A stretch of 64,000 nucleotides of DNA, taken from NCBI RefSeq assembly GCF_000004825.1, contig NW_008805100.1, positions 62,001 to 126,000 of the forward strand, read 5' to 3'. The DNA is from Heterostelium album PN500 (taxonomy: Eukaryota > Evosea > Eumycetozoa > Acytosteliales > Acytosteliaceae). Position 1 is the stretch's first letter, and each line of letters opens with the position of its first letter. Shown piece by piece: positions 36,857-48,553 of the stretch. The translations under genes were made by a program, and so were the position numbers. A model generated the notes under the pieces. The model saw nothing but the letters and a program-made list of their open reading frames with translations. It was not told the DNA's origin and did not search any database.

Positions 36857-37252
36857 ATTGACATCTTTGGTGAAAATAGCTTCAGACACAAAATACTTAG
36901 TCGCACCATCATAGAAGTGAGAGATGTAATGTAAGGCATACAGCTGCCGCTTTGTGATCATTTTACTTCTAGAAATCCAATACTGTGCACTCGGGTATTC
37001 GAACAGTTATTCCTCTTGCCGGAGCCACTCTCTCTTTCTGAAAGGAAGTTTCTTAAAATCCGAAAGGATACTCAGCAATTCAACAAAAGAGCTGGCCTCA
37101 GTACATTCAGCACCTCTGTAGTGAAGACGAATGTTGGCACAGTGGAGTATGCCAACGCACCTCCTCCACGAGGATATCAAAAAGCAAATAGATATGATAA
37201 ACAAGCTAAGACTACCGAGATTCAGCGGTACTGTAAAAGTCTAGAAGATTAA
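36857..37252. other. Unassigned coding-like stretch, both strands open
   Basis: Relatively GC-rich DNA in a 950-base spacer (36602-37554). On the plus strand a frame is open from 36935 to a TAA at 37252, without ATG, ending KQAKTTEIQRYCKSLED. On the minus strand 36857-37006 reads YPSAQYWISRSKMITKRQLY and onwards to SEAIFTKDVN and a stop, with a further open stretch upstream. Either could be a gene relic; I recognise neither and cannot choose. Confidence 0.3.
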
Positions 37253-37554
37253 ACAGAGAACGAGAATATTACTGGAATATAGATTGAATATGTATTTGAC
37301 ATAGTTGGATTCATATCTTTTAATTTGAATAGAATAAATAATAAATAAGCATTAATTATATCCTGATTTTAATCGAAGTGATCTTTTTTATTTAAAATGT
37401 TCCTCTAGTTTTAAATCTAGAGCGATGATGTATTCTTCTTTGATTGTTTTGAGAATCCAAAAAGGCTCTGATATTGGATAGATTGTGTGTTGAATATGAA
37501 TGTCTAAGTATTAAAATTTGCACTCTTGATTAAAATAGAAGATTTAAAGCAAAC

Positions 37555-40500
37555 TTAGAATGAGTCGATATCTATTCTTTGTCCTCGAATAAATAGAATT
37601 TCAATATTTTGTGGTAGATCTTTTCTATCGATGTAGTTCGTCATTGATAATGATTTCAGTGATTCAGGTAACACATCAACTGATAATATTTGATTGAATT
37701 TATTTCCAAACACCAATGATTCAAGTGATTTAGGTAAAACACCGACTGACAATATTTGATTGAATCTATTTCCAAACTCCAATAATTTAAGTGATTCAGG
37801 TAAAACACCGACTGATAACTTTTGATTGAATCTATTTCCAAACACCAATGATTCAAGTGATTCAGGTAACACACCAATTGATAATATTTGATTGAATTTA
37901 TTTCCAAACTTCAATGATTTCAGTGATTCAGGTAAAACACCGACTGATAATATTTGATTGAATCTATTTCCAAACTCCAATGATTCAAGTGATTTAGGTA
38001 ACACACCAATTGATAATATTTGACTGAATCTATTTCCAAATACCAATGATTCAAGTGATTTAGGTAACACACCAACTGATAATATTTGATTGAAGGAATA
38101 TCCAAACACCAATGATTTAAGTGATTCAGGTAACACACCAACTGATAATATTTGATTGAATCCTAATCCAAATGATAATGATTCAAGTGATTTAGGTAAC
38201 ACACCAACTGATAATATTTGATTGAATGAATATCCAAACTCTAATGATTTCAGTGATTCAGGTAACACACCAACTGATAATATTTGATTGAATTCAATTC
38301 CAAATACCAATGATTTCAGTGATTTAGGTAACACACCGACTGATAGTATTTGATTGAATCCATCTCCAAATACCAATGATTTCAATGATTCAGGTAACAC
38401 ACCAACTGATAATATTTGATTGAATCTATTTCCAAACTCCAGTGATTTCAGTGACTCAGGTAATACACCAACTGATAATATTTGATTGAATCCATTTCCA
38501 AACACCAATGATTCAAGTGATTTAGGTAACACACCAACTGATAATATTTGATTGAAGGAATATCCAAACATCAATGATTTCAGTGATTCAGGTAACACAC
38601 CAACTGATAATATTTGATTGAATCCTAATCCAAATGATAATGATTCAAATGATTCAGGTAACAAACCGACTGATAATATTTGATTGAATGAATATCTAAA
38701 CACCAATGATTTAAGTGATTCAGGTAACACACCGACTGATAATATTTGATTGAAAAAATATCCAAACTTCAATGATTTCAGTGATTTAGGTAACACACCA
38801 ACTGATAATATTTGATTAAATCTATCTCCAAACACCAATGATTCAAGTGATTCAGGTAACACACCCACTGATAATATTTGATTGAATTCAATTCCAAACT
38901 CCAATGATTTCAGTGATTCAGGCAACACACCGACTGATAATATTTGGTTGAATCTATTTCCAAACACCAATGATTCAAGTGATTCAGGTAAGACACCGAT
39001 TGATAATATTTGATTGAATTCATTTCCAAAATTGATCTCAGTGACATTGACGGAGGTATTATAAAATGGAGTATTTAAATTGAATGTAATTATCTGATTA
39101 TTGGTGATGGTTTCAATATATTGGTTTAATAATTGATTCAATGATTCTCTATTCTTTGGACTCTGATCCAACAATCGGTGAATAAATTCAATCAATTGTT
39201 TTGAATATCTGCATTCTGAAATCTTAATTTCACGTTTAGTTTGGAATAGTTGATGATTATTTCGATCATCTTGATGACTGATCAATTTAAATATTCAAAA
39301 ATACAGAGTTAATATCTGATTGATAATAATATTTTAAAAATGATTATTCGAGTATTTACCAACATAATAATTTGAGAATTGTTGATCCAATTGAAAAGAT
39401 GTCACATGATTGTGCATATTTTCTGTTCATTGCTTCCTATTTGTTATTATTTTAAATAAGTTAAAATTATTTTGAAAATCAAATAAATAAAATTTACTTA
39501 CTGGTGAAATATAACCTTTAGTTCCACGTGTTGCATTTATATTTGAAAAAGTTGGCTCCGATATTTCATGATCGATAGTTTTTAAATTAAAATCATTAGT
39601 TTCAAGAGTATGCTCTTTTGTATCTTGATATTCAATGATTGTTGATTGATCAATGAATTCACAACATCCAAAATCACCAAGAATCAAAGTACCATAAGCA
39701 TCAGATTCATCAATAAATATATTTAATGGTTTAATGTCACAATGAACAATTCCATGTTTATCAAGATCCAAAAGAATATTGAAAAGTTGTGAAATATAAT
39801 TTCTGATATATGATTCTTCAAAGATTCTATTTTTATGTTCAATATAAAAGTGGTTAATTGCTTGATACAAGTCATGATTTAAAATTTGATATATACAGAT
39901 TTATATCAGTTACATGTTTATACTTTTGAGAAAGATCACCACCATAACAATATTGAGTGATGATATGAAAGATTTGATTGTCTTTATCATGATGATAGTC
40001 AACAAGTTGAACAAATCTTGGATTATCTTTGAGTAATTTCATTGCTTTGATTTCATTCTCAGCTCTTTCATAATATTTCTGATTATCTTTATAATTTATC
40101 TTTTTATAAACATACTTTTGAATTGATTTTGTTAGTTTTACGATTGTCAATTGATTAATTACATTGAAAAATGATCTTACCAATCTATGATCATATGTAC
40201 CACACACTAAATATACATCATTGATAGCATTACTGTTTGTAAATCTTGATATTGAATGATATCGTTTGTTATTAATGATATGAGATTTTTTGAAATAGTC
40301 AAGGTTGTTTTTGAATAGATTGTTTTCAAAATTGATTGTGTATGATTGTGATTTGTTTAATAGCTCGACACATATGGATTTAAAATCTACTGGGTAAGAA
40401 TTTATTATTATTAATTGATATTGAGTATCGACTGTATCTGGTATTACAATCTCATTATTATTTTGATTAATATATCCAATTAATGTGATATTTGTGTGTT

Positions 40501-40627
40501 GTTCATTTTCTTTATCTTTCAAATGATTATAAACTAAAACTATGAATTCTCGAAAGTATTCAAAATTAATAAATTTCAATACATTTTTTCGATTGATTAA
40601 TTTATCTGTTAGCTCGATATTATTCAT
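37555..40627 (-). CDS. Protein kinase-FNIP repeat fusion, copy 2
   Basis: Five exons (40181-40627, 39897-40114, 39502-39826, 39360-39436, 37555-39277) encode 929 residues, with the phases of the copy at 16956-19813. The kinase part shows YVYKKINYK, HCDIKPLNIF, LGDFGCCEF and GTKGYISPEAM (SPE for APE). The C-terminus has 21 very uniform 22-residue FNIP repeats, against 12 divergent ones in copy 1. The first intron (40115-40180) is 66 bases, lacks stops and is a multiple of three, so retention would add 22 residues without breaking the frame. A 218-base second exon is shared exactly with copy 1. The HCD loop is unusual, so activity is uncertain. Confidence 0.85.
37645..39030 (-). repeat. Tandem array of 21 x 66-base FNIP units
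   Basis: Each unit encodes FGxxFNQILSVGVLPxSLxSLx. Variation is confined almost wholly to the two residues after FG (NR, IE, DR, YS, LG, NG, NK), E/K after VLP and the final residue. Neighbouring series recur: YS-LG-YS at units 6-8 and again at 13-15, a seven-unit (462-base) offset. That suggests duplication in blocks as well as single units. Confidence 0.95.
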
Positions 40628-40902
40628 TTTGAAGTATTTTTAGAATTCATTCATTTCAAAAATATGTAAGTTAAACTAAAACTATGATTTTATTAGAGAT
40701 ATTATTAAAATTGGGTGAAACACTTTTTTTTTCCGATTTTTTTTCATTCTCCAGAATTTGATCTGTCTTTTTAAAAACGTTACACCCAGACATAAATAAA
40801 AAGGGGTTTTAAGTTTAAAAATCTAATGTGGACGGTTTTTAGTTAAAAATAAATTTTAATATTAAATAAATTTACAATTTAAATTACAAATTATTATTAA
40901 TT

Positions 40903-42030
40903 TTATTCGATTTGATCAAAAAGATCATCAACAGAATCAGATTTCGATGGTTGATTGTTGTTGATCGCAATGGTCTTGCGTTTAGAACCGAGGAATTCTT
41001 TTGATTCTTTTTCAGTGATTTCACTGTCATCACTTTCATCGTTTGTGATCAATCCGATCTGATTTGTAACGATCAGTTGCCAAAAGTCATCACGATTCTT
41101 TGATTCGTAATAATCACGAAGTTCACCTGAATACCAGTGATTCTGATTCTTTGATAGATCCACGACGAAGTTCAACGACACTCCAATGCCTTCTGATAGA
41201 ATTGATCTTTGAGTGAATCGTTTACCAGTTGGACAATACGTTATTTCATTAATGATATCGCTTTGTCTACCAGATCGATATCACGTCTTGCCACATATCT
41301 TTGAAGTTCTGCACGGGATCGAACCGACTTCATTGACGTAACCAGAAACCAACTTGTCGAGCGAGTAATCTGCAAGATCGTCTGCCTTTCTCTTTTTTGA
41401 TGCGTTGGCATCGTCTGTCACATAGGAATCCAAACGAATCTCTTGTTGTTGTTCGACCAACATTCCATCTTGCCATCGATATTTCGGTTCCGATTTAAAG
41501 TTGGTGGTTTTCGTGAGTGGAAACAGTGTTTGGAAGTTCTTTATTGCATCTTGTGCATTCTCCATAATCGCTTCATCGGGATTGATATATTTCGAGATGA
41601 TCGGATCGAGTTTTGGAAGTTGTGATTCCGGATGAAGTGCTCGATCGTGCAGACACTGGTAGAAGTGTTGCAGTGATGCATTATATGTGAACCGTGGAAG
41701 TAGTGCTGCTATCTTTTGGTGATCTTCATCTCTTCCTCAGCTGTCATCAAATCCATCGAATCGATCAGTGCTCGTGCAGCATCGACCTGTTCCGCTGTTG
41801 GAATGTATGGTTTTCTTGTTGCCGAGTTGGTGGGTGCGATCGGTGGGAATTGATATTGTTTCAAATCGTCAAGGAATGGAAGTTGACAAACATAGAGACA
41901 TTCATAGTTGGCTTTGATATGTGAATATAGCAATGCAATCGATGCTGAACTTCCGTTTCTCTTGACATAACGCGATAGTACTGCTTGTTTGGTTTCAGCC
42001 ATTCCGTGGATCAGTGACGACAGTTTTGTT
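40903..42030 (-). pseudogene. 5'-truncated, frameshifted Ku80 (XRCC5) relic
   Basis: The encoded pieces match the C-terminal ~45% of Ku80. First is LSSLIHGMAETKQAVLSRYV, then HIKANYECLYVCQLPFLDDL and QVDAARALIDSMDL (end of the beta-barrel and bridge). Then comes FYQCLHDRALHPESQLPKLD in a second frame. The helical C-terminal domain that ends in the DNA-PKcs/nuclease-contact tail follows (DDFWQLIVTNQIGLITNDES, SVDDLFDQIE) in a third. There are at least three frame changes, one at an A-run near 41709 and one near 41310. Nothing of the vWA domain or the start of the barrel lies upstream of 42030. So this is a dead partial copy; a working Ku80 must sit elsewhere if the species has one. Confidence 0.85.
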
Positions 42031-43333
42031 TAAACAATCAATTTTGATTTTTTTTGTTGTGTTTTCAATGAGAACTGTTGTTTTTTCAAATATTTTTAAT
42101 TTTTTTGGCGAACACAAGTAATTTCGTTTTATCCCTCCCCCAAAATGAAAACAATTTGCACAGCATTTGTATGCATTTTGCAAAAAAAAAACCCAACCTA
42201 TAAAATGAAATTACACACTTAATTCAAAAAATAAATCTTTTTGATAAAATCAAAAATTATTCTTCAAAAATCATTACACTTGCAATAAGTGATTGTTTTG
42301 CTTGTTACAATGATTTTAAAAATCTAGTTTATCAAGATGATACAGAGACAAAGAATAATTTTAAATTAGTTATAGAATTTGCATTGGTCAGTCAAGGATG
42401 GTTTAAAATTATATCAAATAGTATAGCTACAGAGTATTTTATAAGTAATAGAGAGTATATATATATAGACAAATTGTTTTGATATTCAAAGCCACTAGCA
42501 AGTTAGAAAAATCGATTCCCAATCTTTCAAAGACTAGATCAATCATTCAGTTCAAAAGTATTAGAGATCTCTACTTTCAGGATCAACCATATGAACCAGA
42601 TAATATCGTTTTGGATACAGAGATCATCGATTATATCTCAAGATTCAACAATCTCGAGCATTGTTCATTCAAACTAGAAGTGAAAAACTGCTAAGAGAGA
42701 TCATCAAACTGAAACCACACATCAAAATACAGTTGTTTGTAGATGAATCTATCTTTTGGGAGACACCAAGAAAGTTTGACTCGATAAAGGATATCGATAC
42801 ATCAGTTATAGAGAAAGTTCAACTCAATTACAATACTTCTCAAGTATTGTTTGAAGATTTATTTCATTTGGATTTAAGACCGATCGATTGTTGGCGTGTC
42901 GATTCTCTTTACTATGGATTCGATGGAATTAGCAAAATAGGTCCATTTCCCTCTTCCAATCTATTTGCAATCGAATCACTCATATCTGTTAAAATCTCTA
43001 GTTGCAACTATATTAATGTTAAAGATTTGAAACTGATCGTTAACAATCATATTGAATCTTTTGAAGGTTGTCCTCTACTTGGTTGGTTTGGCTACGATGA
43101 AAACGAAGAACTTGAAGTGTGTAATTTTTGTTCCAGTGGAGTCAATAGTCATAGAGAGATGATTTCGAAAAACAATCAAACCAGTGAATGGATTCTGTAA
43201 TCGACTATCGACCAACACAACACTGAAATCACTTAGATTGTCCAGCTGGACAATAGCTATTGTCAGATACACAAGATAAGAGATCAATCGATATTCAATT
43301 TGGTATCAGATAGTTTTACTCAGTGTTTATCGA

Positions 43334-43338
43334 TGAAC
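43334..43338. repeat. Target-site duplication TGAAC (second copy 46610-46614)
   Basis: TGAAC precedes the 5' LTR and follows the 3' LTR exactly. Five bases is the usual Ty3/gypsy and Ty1 size. In the intact family gene the site falls in the 'INTTL' codons, so it marks the empty-site sequence. Confidence 0.9.
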
Positions 43339-43551
43339 TGTTGGAATCGTAGTTCCAAGATATCAGTCAACCGACTACTGCTAACCGATCAATGAACACA
43401 ATGTATTTAAGCGCAAACAAGAACTCAATAAACATTATTAAATTCATTATACTTTAACATCATCTTTAAATACACAAACTATTCATTACTATAACACTAC
43501 TATATTATTACACGATGTCGTTATTATCACGATTCAACGACGTCTCTAACA
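43339..43551 (+). repeat. 5' LTR
   Basis: Begins TGTTGGAATCG and ends CTCTAACA (TG...CA). It contains AATAAA and a CACTACTATATTATTACACG stretch, and an ATG at 43515 near its right end, so coding starts within the LTR. Confidence 0.93.
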
Positions 43552-46396
43552 TGGTGGACTCAGAAGTATCAATTCCTTTTACGCCATATTTTAAACGGAC
43601 CCCTACTAAGCCCACCACCCCTGCCGGTTTAACCAAACGAGCAGTACCTCGCAATCACGCTAGTGCTATGATGACAGTTAACGATTTCCTTTACAGGAAT
43701 GACCCTCTAAGATCGACTCATAAGAGCTTTTGCGATTTCTTTGTCAAAGTGTTATCCATGTATTCCATCTCCGTAAAGCAAGCATACGATTGGACCACTG
43801 CTACTTTTGCGGCCGATCCAAATTCATCAAGTTTCAACACGTGGCTGAACTCGAATAAGGTAGTGATTGGCTCGATCCAGAAGTTTAAATTAGGTGACGA
43901 CATCTACTCATGGATAGATGCGATCTATAATCTGGTTCCGGAGGAGCACCGTTTCAACTTCACCGAGGTATGGCTGACACCAGATGCTTTCAGCTTCTTC
44001 TTTGCCAACTCGCATTCGATACTATCAAATCGGCAATTAAAGAGAAACCATCGTTGTTCCCACCAAATTACGATCTTCCGTTTATATTTGAATGCGACGC
44101 TTCCGATGTCGGTACTGGATATCGATTGTTCCAAATGGTAGACGGTAAAGAGAATGTAATCTGCTACGGTTCCAAGAAATTGAAAGATTCGGAAACACGT
44201 TATTCAACACTGGAAAAGGAACTATTAGCCATCGTTACTGCGTTGAAAGCCAACTACTATCACATCTTCGGCAGAGATATCGAGATTCGTACTGACCATA
44301 AGAACATCACCTACATCAACGAGGCCAACAAGATCGGTATCAACCAAACTATCAATCGCTGGATCGCACACATTAATCTTTACCAACCAAAGATCAAATT
44401 CATCAAAGGAAAGGACAATACGATTGCCGATGGTTTGTCCAGATACACATTCAATGTATCCGTATCACTTAGTCATCCAACGATCGCCAATGACATCATC
44501 GACGGTTACCGAATAGAAGACGACTCGAATCTTAGTAACGGAATCACTGATTACACGACGATCAACGGTCTCCGATACACCCACGACGGTAAGATTATAG
44601 TGCCTAGAGTCATGTCAATAGTCAATAATTTACTATATCAAGCCCACGATTCTGAATTCGGTTGTCATAGGTCAGCCTCCAAAACTCTCCATTCTATATC
44701 CGAACTATACGTATGGCCGAACATGGCGGCAGATATCAAGAAGTACTGTGATGACTGTATCGTCTGTCGACGTGCCAGCGACCATGCACGAAAAAGAATT
44801 GGCCACCTGATTCCATTGCCCATTCCAGTCAAATGCTTCCAACGTATTAACATCGACTTCATCCCAAATCTACCAGTCGAGGAGTACATGGGTAGGAAGG
44901 TTGATGCTATAATGGTCGTCATCGATGCTCTTATCCAAAATGACCAGACTGATTCCTTTAGGTTCGGACTATACCAGTAAAGAGGTGATTGATCTGTTTC
45001 ATAAAGAGATCTTTAAACTCCATGGTATCCCGATTGAAATTGTTTCTGATAACGATTCTAAATTGACCTCCAAGTTATTCAAGCATGCAAAGCTAGCGTT
45101 CTACCATGTATACCACTTCCCCTTTCTGTTGGAAATCAAGAAATGAGATTTACATGGAACAAAGGTAAAAAAGAAAACCAAATCAAGGTAGGTGATTACG
45201 TTTTCTACAATAATTAATAGAGATGGTAAGAAAAAGAAATTGGATGTGAGGTATGAAGGACCGCGAAAAGTTAGTGGAAGTCGATAATTATAATAATATA
45301 TTCATAGATGTGATTGGAAAAGATGGAATAAGTACAAAGAAGAAGAAGTTTAATTCGAAACACATAATGTTATACGATCCAAAGATGAACGATAATTTAA
45401 TTAATGATGTCGACGACTTATTAGTCGAAAACGGTGCTACGGCGGAGACCGATCGGGGTAGTACCGTTGGCGATAGTTCAGACGACTATGACGATAGTCC
45501 GAGGCCTATACGCCGTCACACACGGAGGGGGCTGAAAAATGTCGAAAGTAGAGTAGACATAAATGTCGAACGTAGTGTTGACAAGGATGACATGGAGGAT
45601 AATAAATTTGAATGACGATGATAGCGACTACGATGATTAATGAAGATAATAATAATAATAACAATAACAACTACCAACAACAATAACGATGACATGGATA
45701 TGAATGACGATGATAGCGATAACTTACTTATTAATAATAATAATAATAACTCTAATACTCTAAATAACTCTAATAACTCTAATAATAATAACAATAATAA
45801 TAATAATAATAATTTAAATATCGATTATTTTAAATTTATTTCGAATGATTCAAAATTTCATCAAAACATCACCGCACGTGGAACTTTATCAAATAATTTA
45901 TCAAAATCAATTTTGCGAAATGTCGAAAATAATTTTAACGAACTACGTAACGAAGTGGACAAATTCGATCATAATTTAAAATGCAATCTTAACAAATCGG
46001 AAATAATAGCGACAAAGAACATTATATCATACATCAACAGCGACGACTTCATACCAAACACTCCCTCTATTATTATTGCAGATGATGTCAAGGTTTTAGC
46101 ATACACCAAGTGGAGAAAGGATATTGTTGCCATCCTCGCCAAACGCAAGTTCACTCTTGGTACTTCCAAATTAGCTCGTGTCGAATATTTGGTTAAGGTT
46201 GGAAGAGCTCTCGCTTGGGTACCACTACCCGGTAATACTCTAGCGACTAAGTTTAGCTCTGCTCATCCAGTTCCAGATCCTACAGACGGATGTGTCGGCA
46301 CCCGTCTCTCGCGTAAGTCCTGATAAGGTTTTCTTATGCAAAGCCGCGTATAAGTTTTTAATCCTGTCAGGCTGCTGCCTCGAAGAAGAAGGGCAG

Positions 46397-46609
46397 TGTT
46401 GGAATCGTAGTTCCAAGATATCAGTCAACCGACTACTGCTAACCGATCAATGAACACAATGTATTTAAGCGCAAACAAGAACTCAATAAACATTATTAAA
46501 TTCATTATACTTTAACATCATCTTTAAATACACAAACTATTTATTACTATAACACTACTATATTATTACACGATGTCGTTATTATCACGATTCAACGACG
46601 TCTCTAACA
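46397..46609 (+). repeat. 3' LTR
   Basis: Same 213 bases as the 5' LTR with one difference in the region corresponding to 43488. Its internal ATG (46573) now lies directly in front of the tail of the split host gene. Confidence 0.93.
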
Positions 46610-47010
46610 TGAACACAACACTTTCAACACTTGGGATATCATGCCATGTAGAATCGTTCTACACTCTTCTCTCTAACATGAACACAACACTTTCAACACT
46701 TGGGATATCATGCCATGGAGAATCGTTCTACACTCTTCTCTCAAACAACAACAATACAACAATAACTAAACTTATTCTCTACGATCTCGATGATCAACAT
46801 CTTCACTGGACTTCCAATATGTTGAAATCAAACAAACACATCGAGAAACTAAACATTGAATCGTATTTCGAAGATGATGATCGTGAATTACCAAACGAAA
46901 CACTTCAAGAATTTATTTCTATTGTTGATTTAAAAAGAACACTTAGAATCACTATATCCGATAATAATGAGGATTTTCAAAATTTAAGAAATTTAATAAA
47001 TAATAATTAG
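46573..47010 (+). CDS. LTR-initiated chimeric open frame over host gene tail
   Basis: A continuous 145-codon frame. The first 12 residues (MSLLSRFNDVSN) come from the 3' LTR, and the rest is the LRR-like C-terminus of the F-box-like family (NTTLSTLGISCH, ITKLILYDLDDQHLHW, KSNKHIEKLNIESYF). The frame passes the LTR edge, the TSD and a 69-base duplication without a stop. The LTR carries promoter-like sequence, so expression is possible. Whether a protein is made is unknown; the frame may be open simply because the insertion is recent. Confidence 0.35.
   Translation: MSLLSRFNDVSNMNTTLSTLGISCHVESFYTLLSNMNTTLSTLGISCHGESFYTLLSNNNNTTITKLILYDLDDQHLHWTSNMLKSNKHIEKLNIESYFEDDDRELPNETLQEFISIVDLKRTLRITISDNNEDFQNLRNLINNN
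46601..46738. repeat. 69-base tandem duplication across the LTR edge
   Basis: Two 69-base units (46601-46669, 46670-46738) with one difference near 46650/46719. The second unit contains TCTCTAACA, the terminal bases of the LTR, so the duplication arose after the element inserted. It is in frame (23 codons). Confidence 0.9.
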
Positions 47011-47079
47011 TATCGGAAAGAATAACATTAATAATTTTAATCTTTTATAAATTATTTTAAAAGAGATAAAACTATCAAT

Positions 47080-48229
47080 TTAACGTAATTTTAAATGTGA
47101 AAGATTGATTCTTAAACCGTCAACAGCTCCAACTCCACGAATGATTATGTTTGGACCTTGATGTGCATCTGATGCCAGGTTTAGAGGTATGGCTATGCAA
47201 GAAACATTTGGGAAATTCTCCTGTACCCCAAAGAAGTCGAATGGAGTAACAGCAACAAGATTTTGGTAATATACTTGTTGATACTGGAGATCTATTAGAC
47301 TTTTTCTCATTTTTTCAAGAGTACTCTGAAGTGTTTCAATAATCATTGGAATGAGACCAACCGGGTTCTCCAACAGTTTCTCAGTGTTTTGAATTTCTGT
47401 TTGTAACTTATTGATTTCATTGGGGTGGTTTGCTTGCTGGGTAGTAACTTGGTTGGCAAGATTGGTCAAGTTGGTCTGGCAATAGAGATAGACAGTATTT
47501 CCTTTTAGGTCCAACAAGATGGCAGACTGAACTCCACTGGTTATCCAATGACACATTCTTCTATGTTGGTAGATAAGTTTATTGTTGGTACCATTCATAA
47601 AAGAGCGGATTTCTATTACAAAGTCAGGGGGAATTGGAATATACTTTTGTTCTCTTATTGATATTGGTACCGTTTCCCTTTTTTCTTGTGACATAAAACC
47701 ACCACGTGGCATGCTAATTAAAACTATTAAGATTCTATCTTTATACAAGCTTTGTAGAATATTCAAATACTTACAAAGTAAGAGTTACACCATTGACTTG
47801 GAATCTAAAATTGCATGAAGACCCAAGGACATCACCTTTTATTTTGTTATTATCTTTCCATTCTGATAGTTGACAAAGTAATTCGAGACTTTGTATATCA
47901 GGTGTACTAGCAAAGTCTTTAATCCACAATATACTTTCTCCTTCTGTTTCGAAATAATTTTGTTCGCTGTTGAACTCTACAATCTCTTCAAGTGGATCAG
48001 AAAAGAGTTTGTCAATGATGGAAAAAACAGGTGCAATATTGATAGGTGTTTCAACTGGAATCTTAATTTTTTGTACAAGAGGGTCGTATTCACCTATTGG
48101 TACTTGTGGGTTGAGTTTGAGTATTTTAGAGTATGTTAAACTATCTAATTTCCAAGGAAGATTTAAATATTCAAATGTTGGTTTTTTTTGTTCTCTTTGA
48201 TTATCATTACTATTATTATTAAAATTCAT
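47080..48229 (-). CDS. Orphan 362-residue two-exon protein
   Basis: Exons 47775-48229 and 47080-47713 with a 61-base GTAAGT...TTAG intron. I chose the ATG at 48229 (MNFNNNSNDNQREQKKP); an in-frame ATG at 48295 would add 22 hydrophobic/aromatic residues that look like leader sequence. No signal peptide or membrane helix is seen. The middle of exon 2 has a coiled-coil-like stretch (NEINKLQTEIQNTEKLLENP, LEKMRKSLIDLQYQQ). No family recognised. The clean splice and long frame make it a convincing gene, lying tail to tail with the split F-box-like gene. Confidence 0.75.
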
Positions 48230-48553
48230 ATTACTGATAGAATGAAAGTTGATATAATTGTAAGTTTGAGTAAAATGAATAGAAAATGTAAACAAAAACT
48301 TTTGTTAAACAATTATTGTTGGTTACAAAAAATTAATTATCAGTCTGATTTATATAACTAATGCTTAATTTGGCTTAAAGATTTGCAAAGATCAAATAAA
48401 ATCATTGAACTTTCAGTTAATAATTTAAATAATTAAAAAACCCCACCTTGATCATTTTAACCGAAAGATAAACTCTATCAAAAGGAACAAAAAAAGAGTT
48501 TATATAGATATTTTTCCTAATATGAGGAAATATACAAATAGTTATAATTTTAA

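Larger units (their letters stand above)
43339..46609 (+). mobile_element. Ty3/gypsy-type LTR retrotransposon, broken
   Basis: A 3271-base element with 213-base LTRs (43339-43551, 46397-46609) that differ at one base, so the insertion is young. It is flanked by a 5-base target duplication, TGAAC. TGGTGGACTC directly after the 5' LTR fits a tRNA primer site, and a purine tract (GAAGAAGAAGGG) precedes the 3' LTR. Parts recognised in order: a gag-like frame whose ATG lies inside the LTR (about 43.5-44.1 kb), RNase H (around 44.1-44.45 kb), the integrase HHCC zinc-binding region and start of the core (about 44.6-45.1 kb), and an Asn-rich 3' part. It is broken, with roughly four or more breaks. 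It sits inside the F-box-like pseudogene. Confidence 0.9.
42241..47010 (+). pseudogene. F-box-like family gene, decayed and split by an LTR element
   Basis: Homologue of the 3119-4639 gene. The original start is now TTG at 42241 (TTGATAAAATCAAAAA against ATGATAAAATCAAAAA). Homology continues through FALVSQGWFKIIS, RSIIQFKSIRDLYFQDQ, LLREIIKLKPHIKIQLFVDE and FGYDENEE, in more than one frame, up to 43338. It resumes at 46610 with NTTLSTLGISCH and runs to LNIESYFEDDD and a stop at 47010. Frameshifts and stops are present before the insertion point. The target gene was probably already dying, but order is not proven. Confidence 0.8.
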
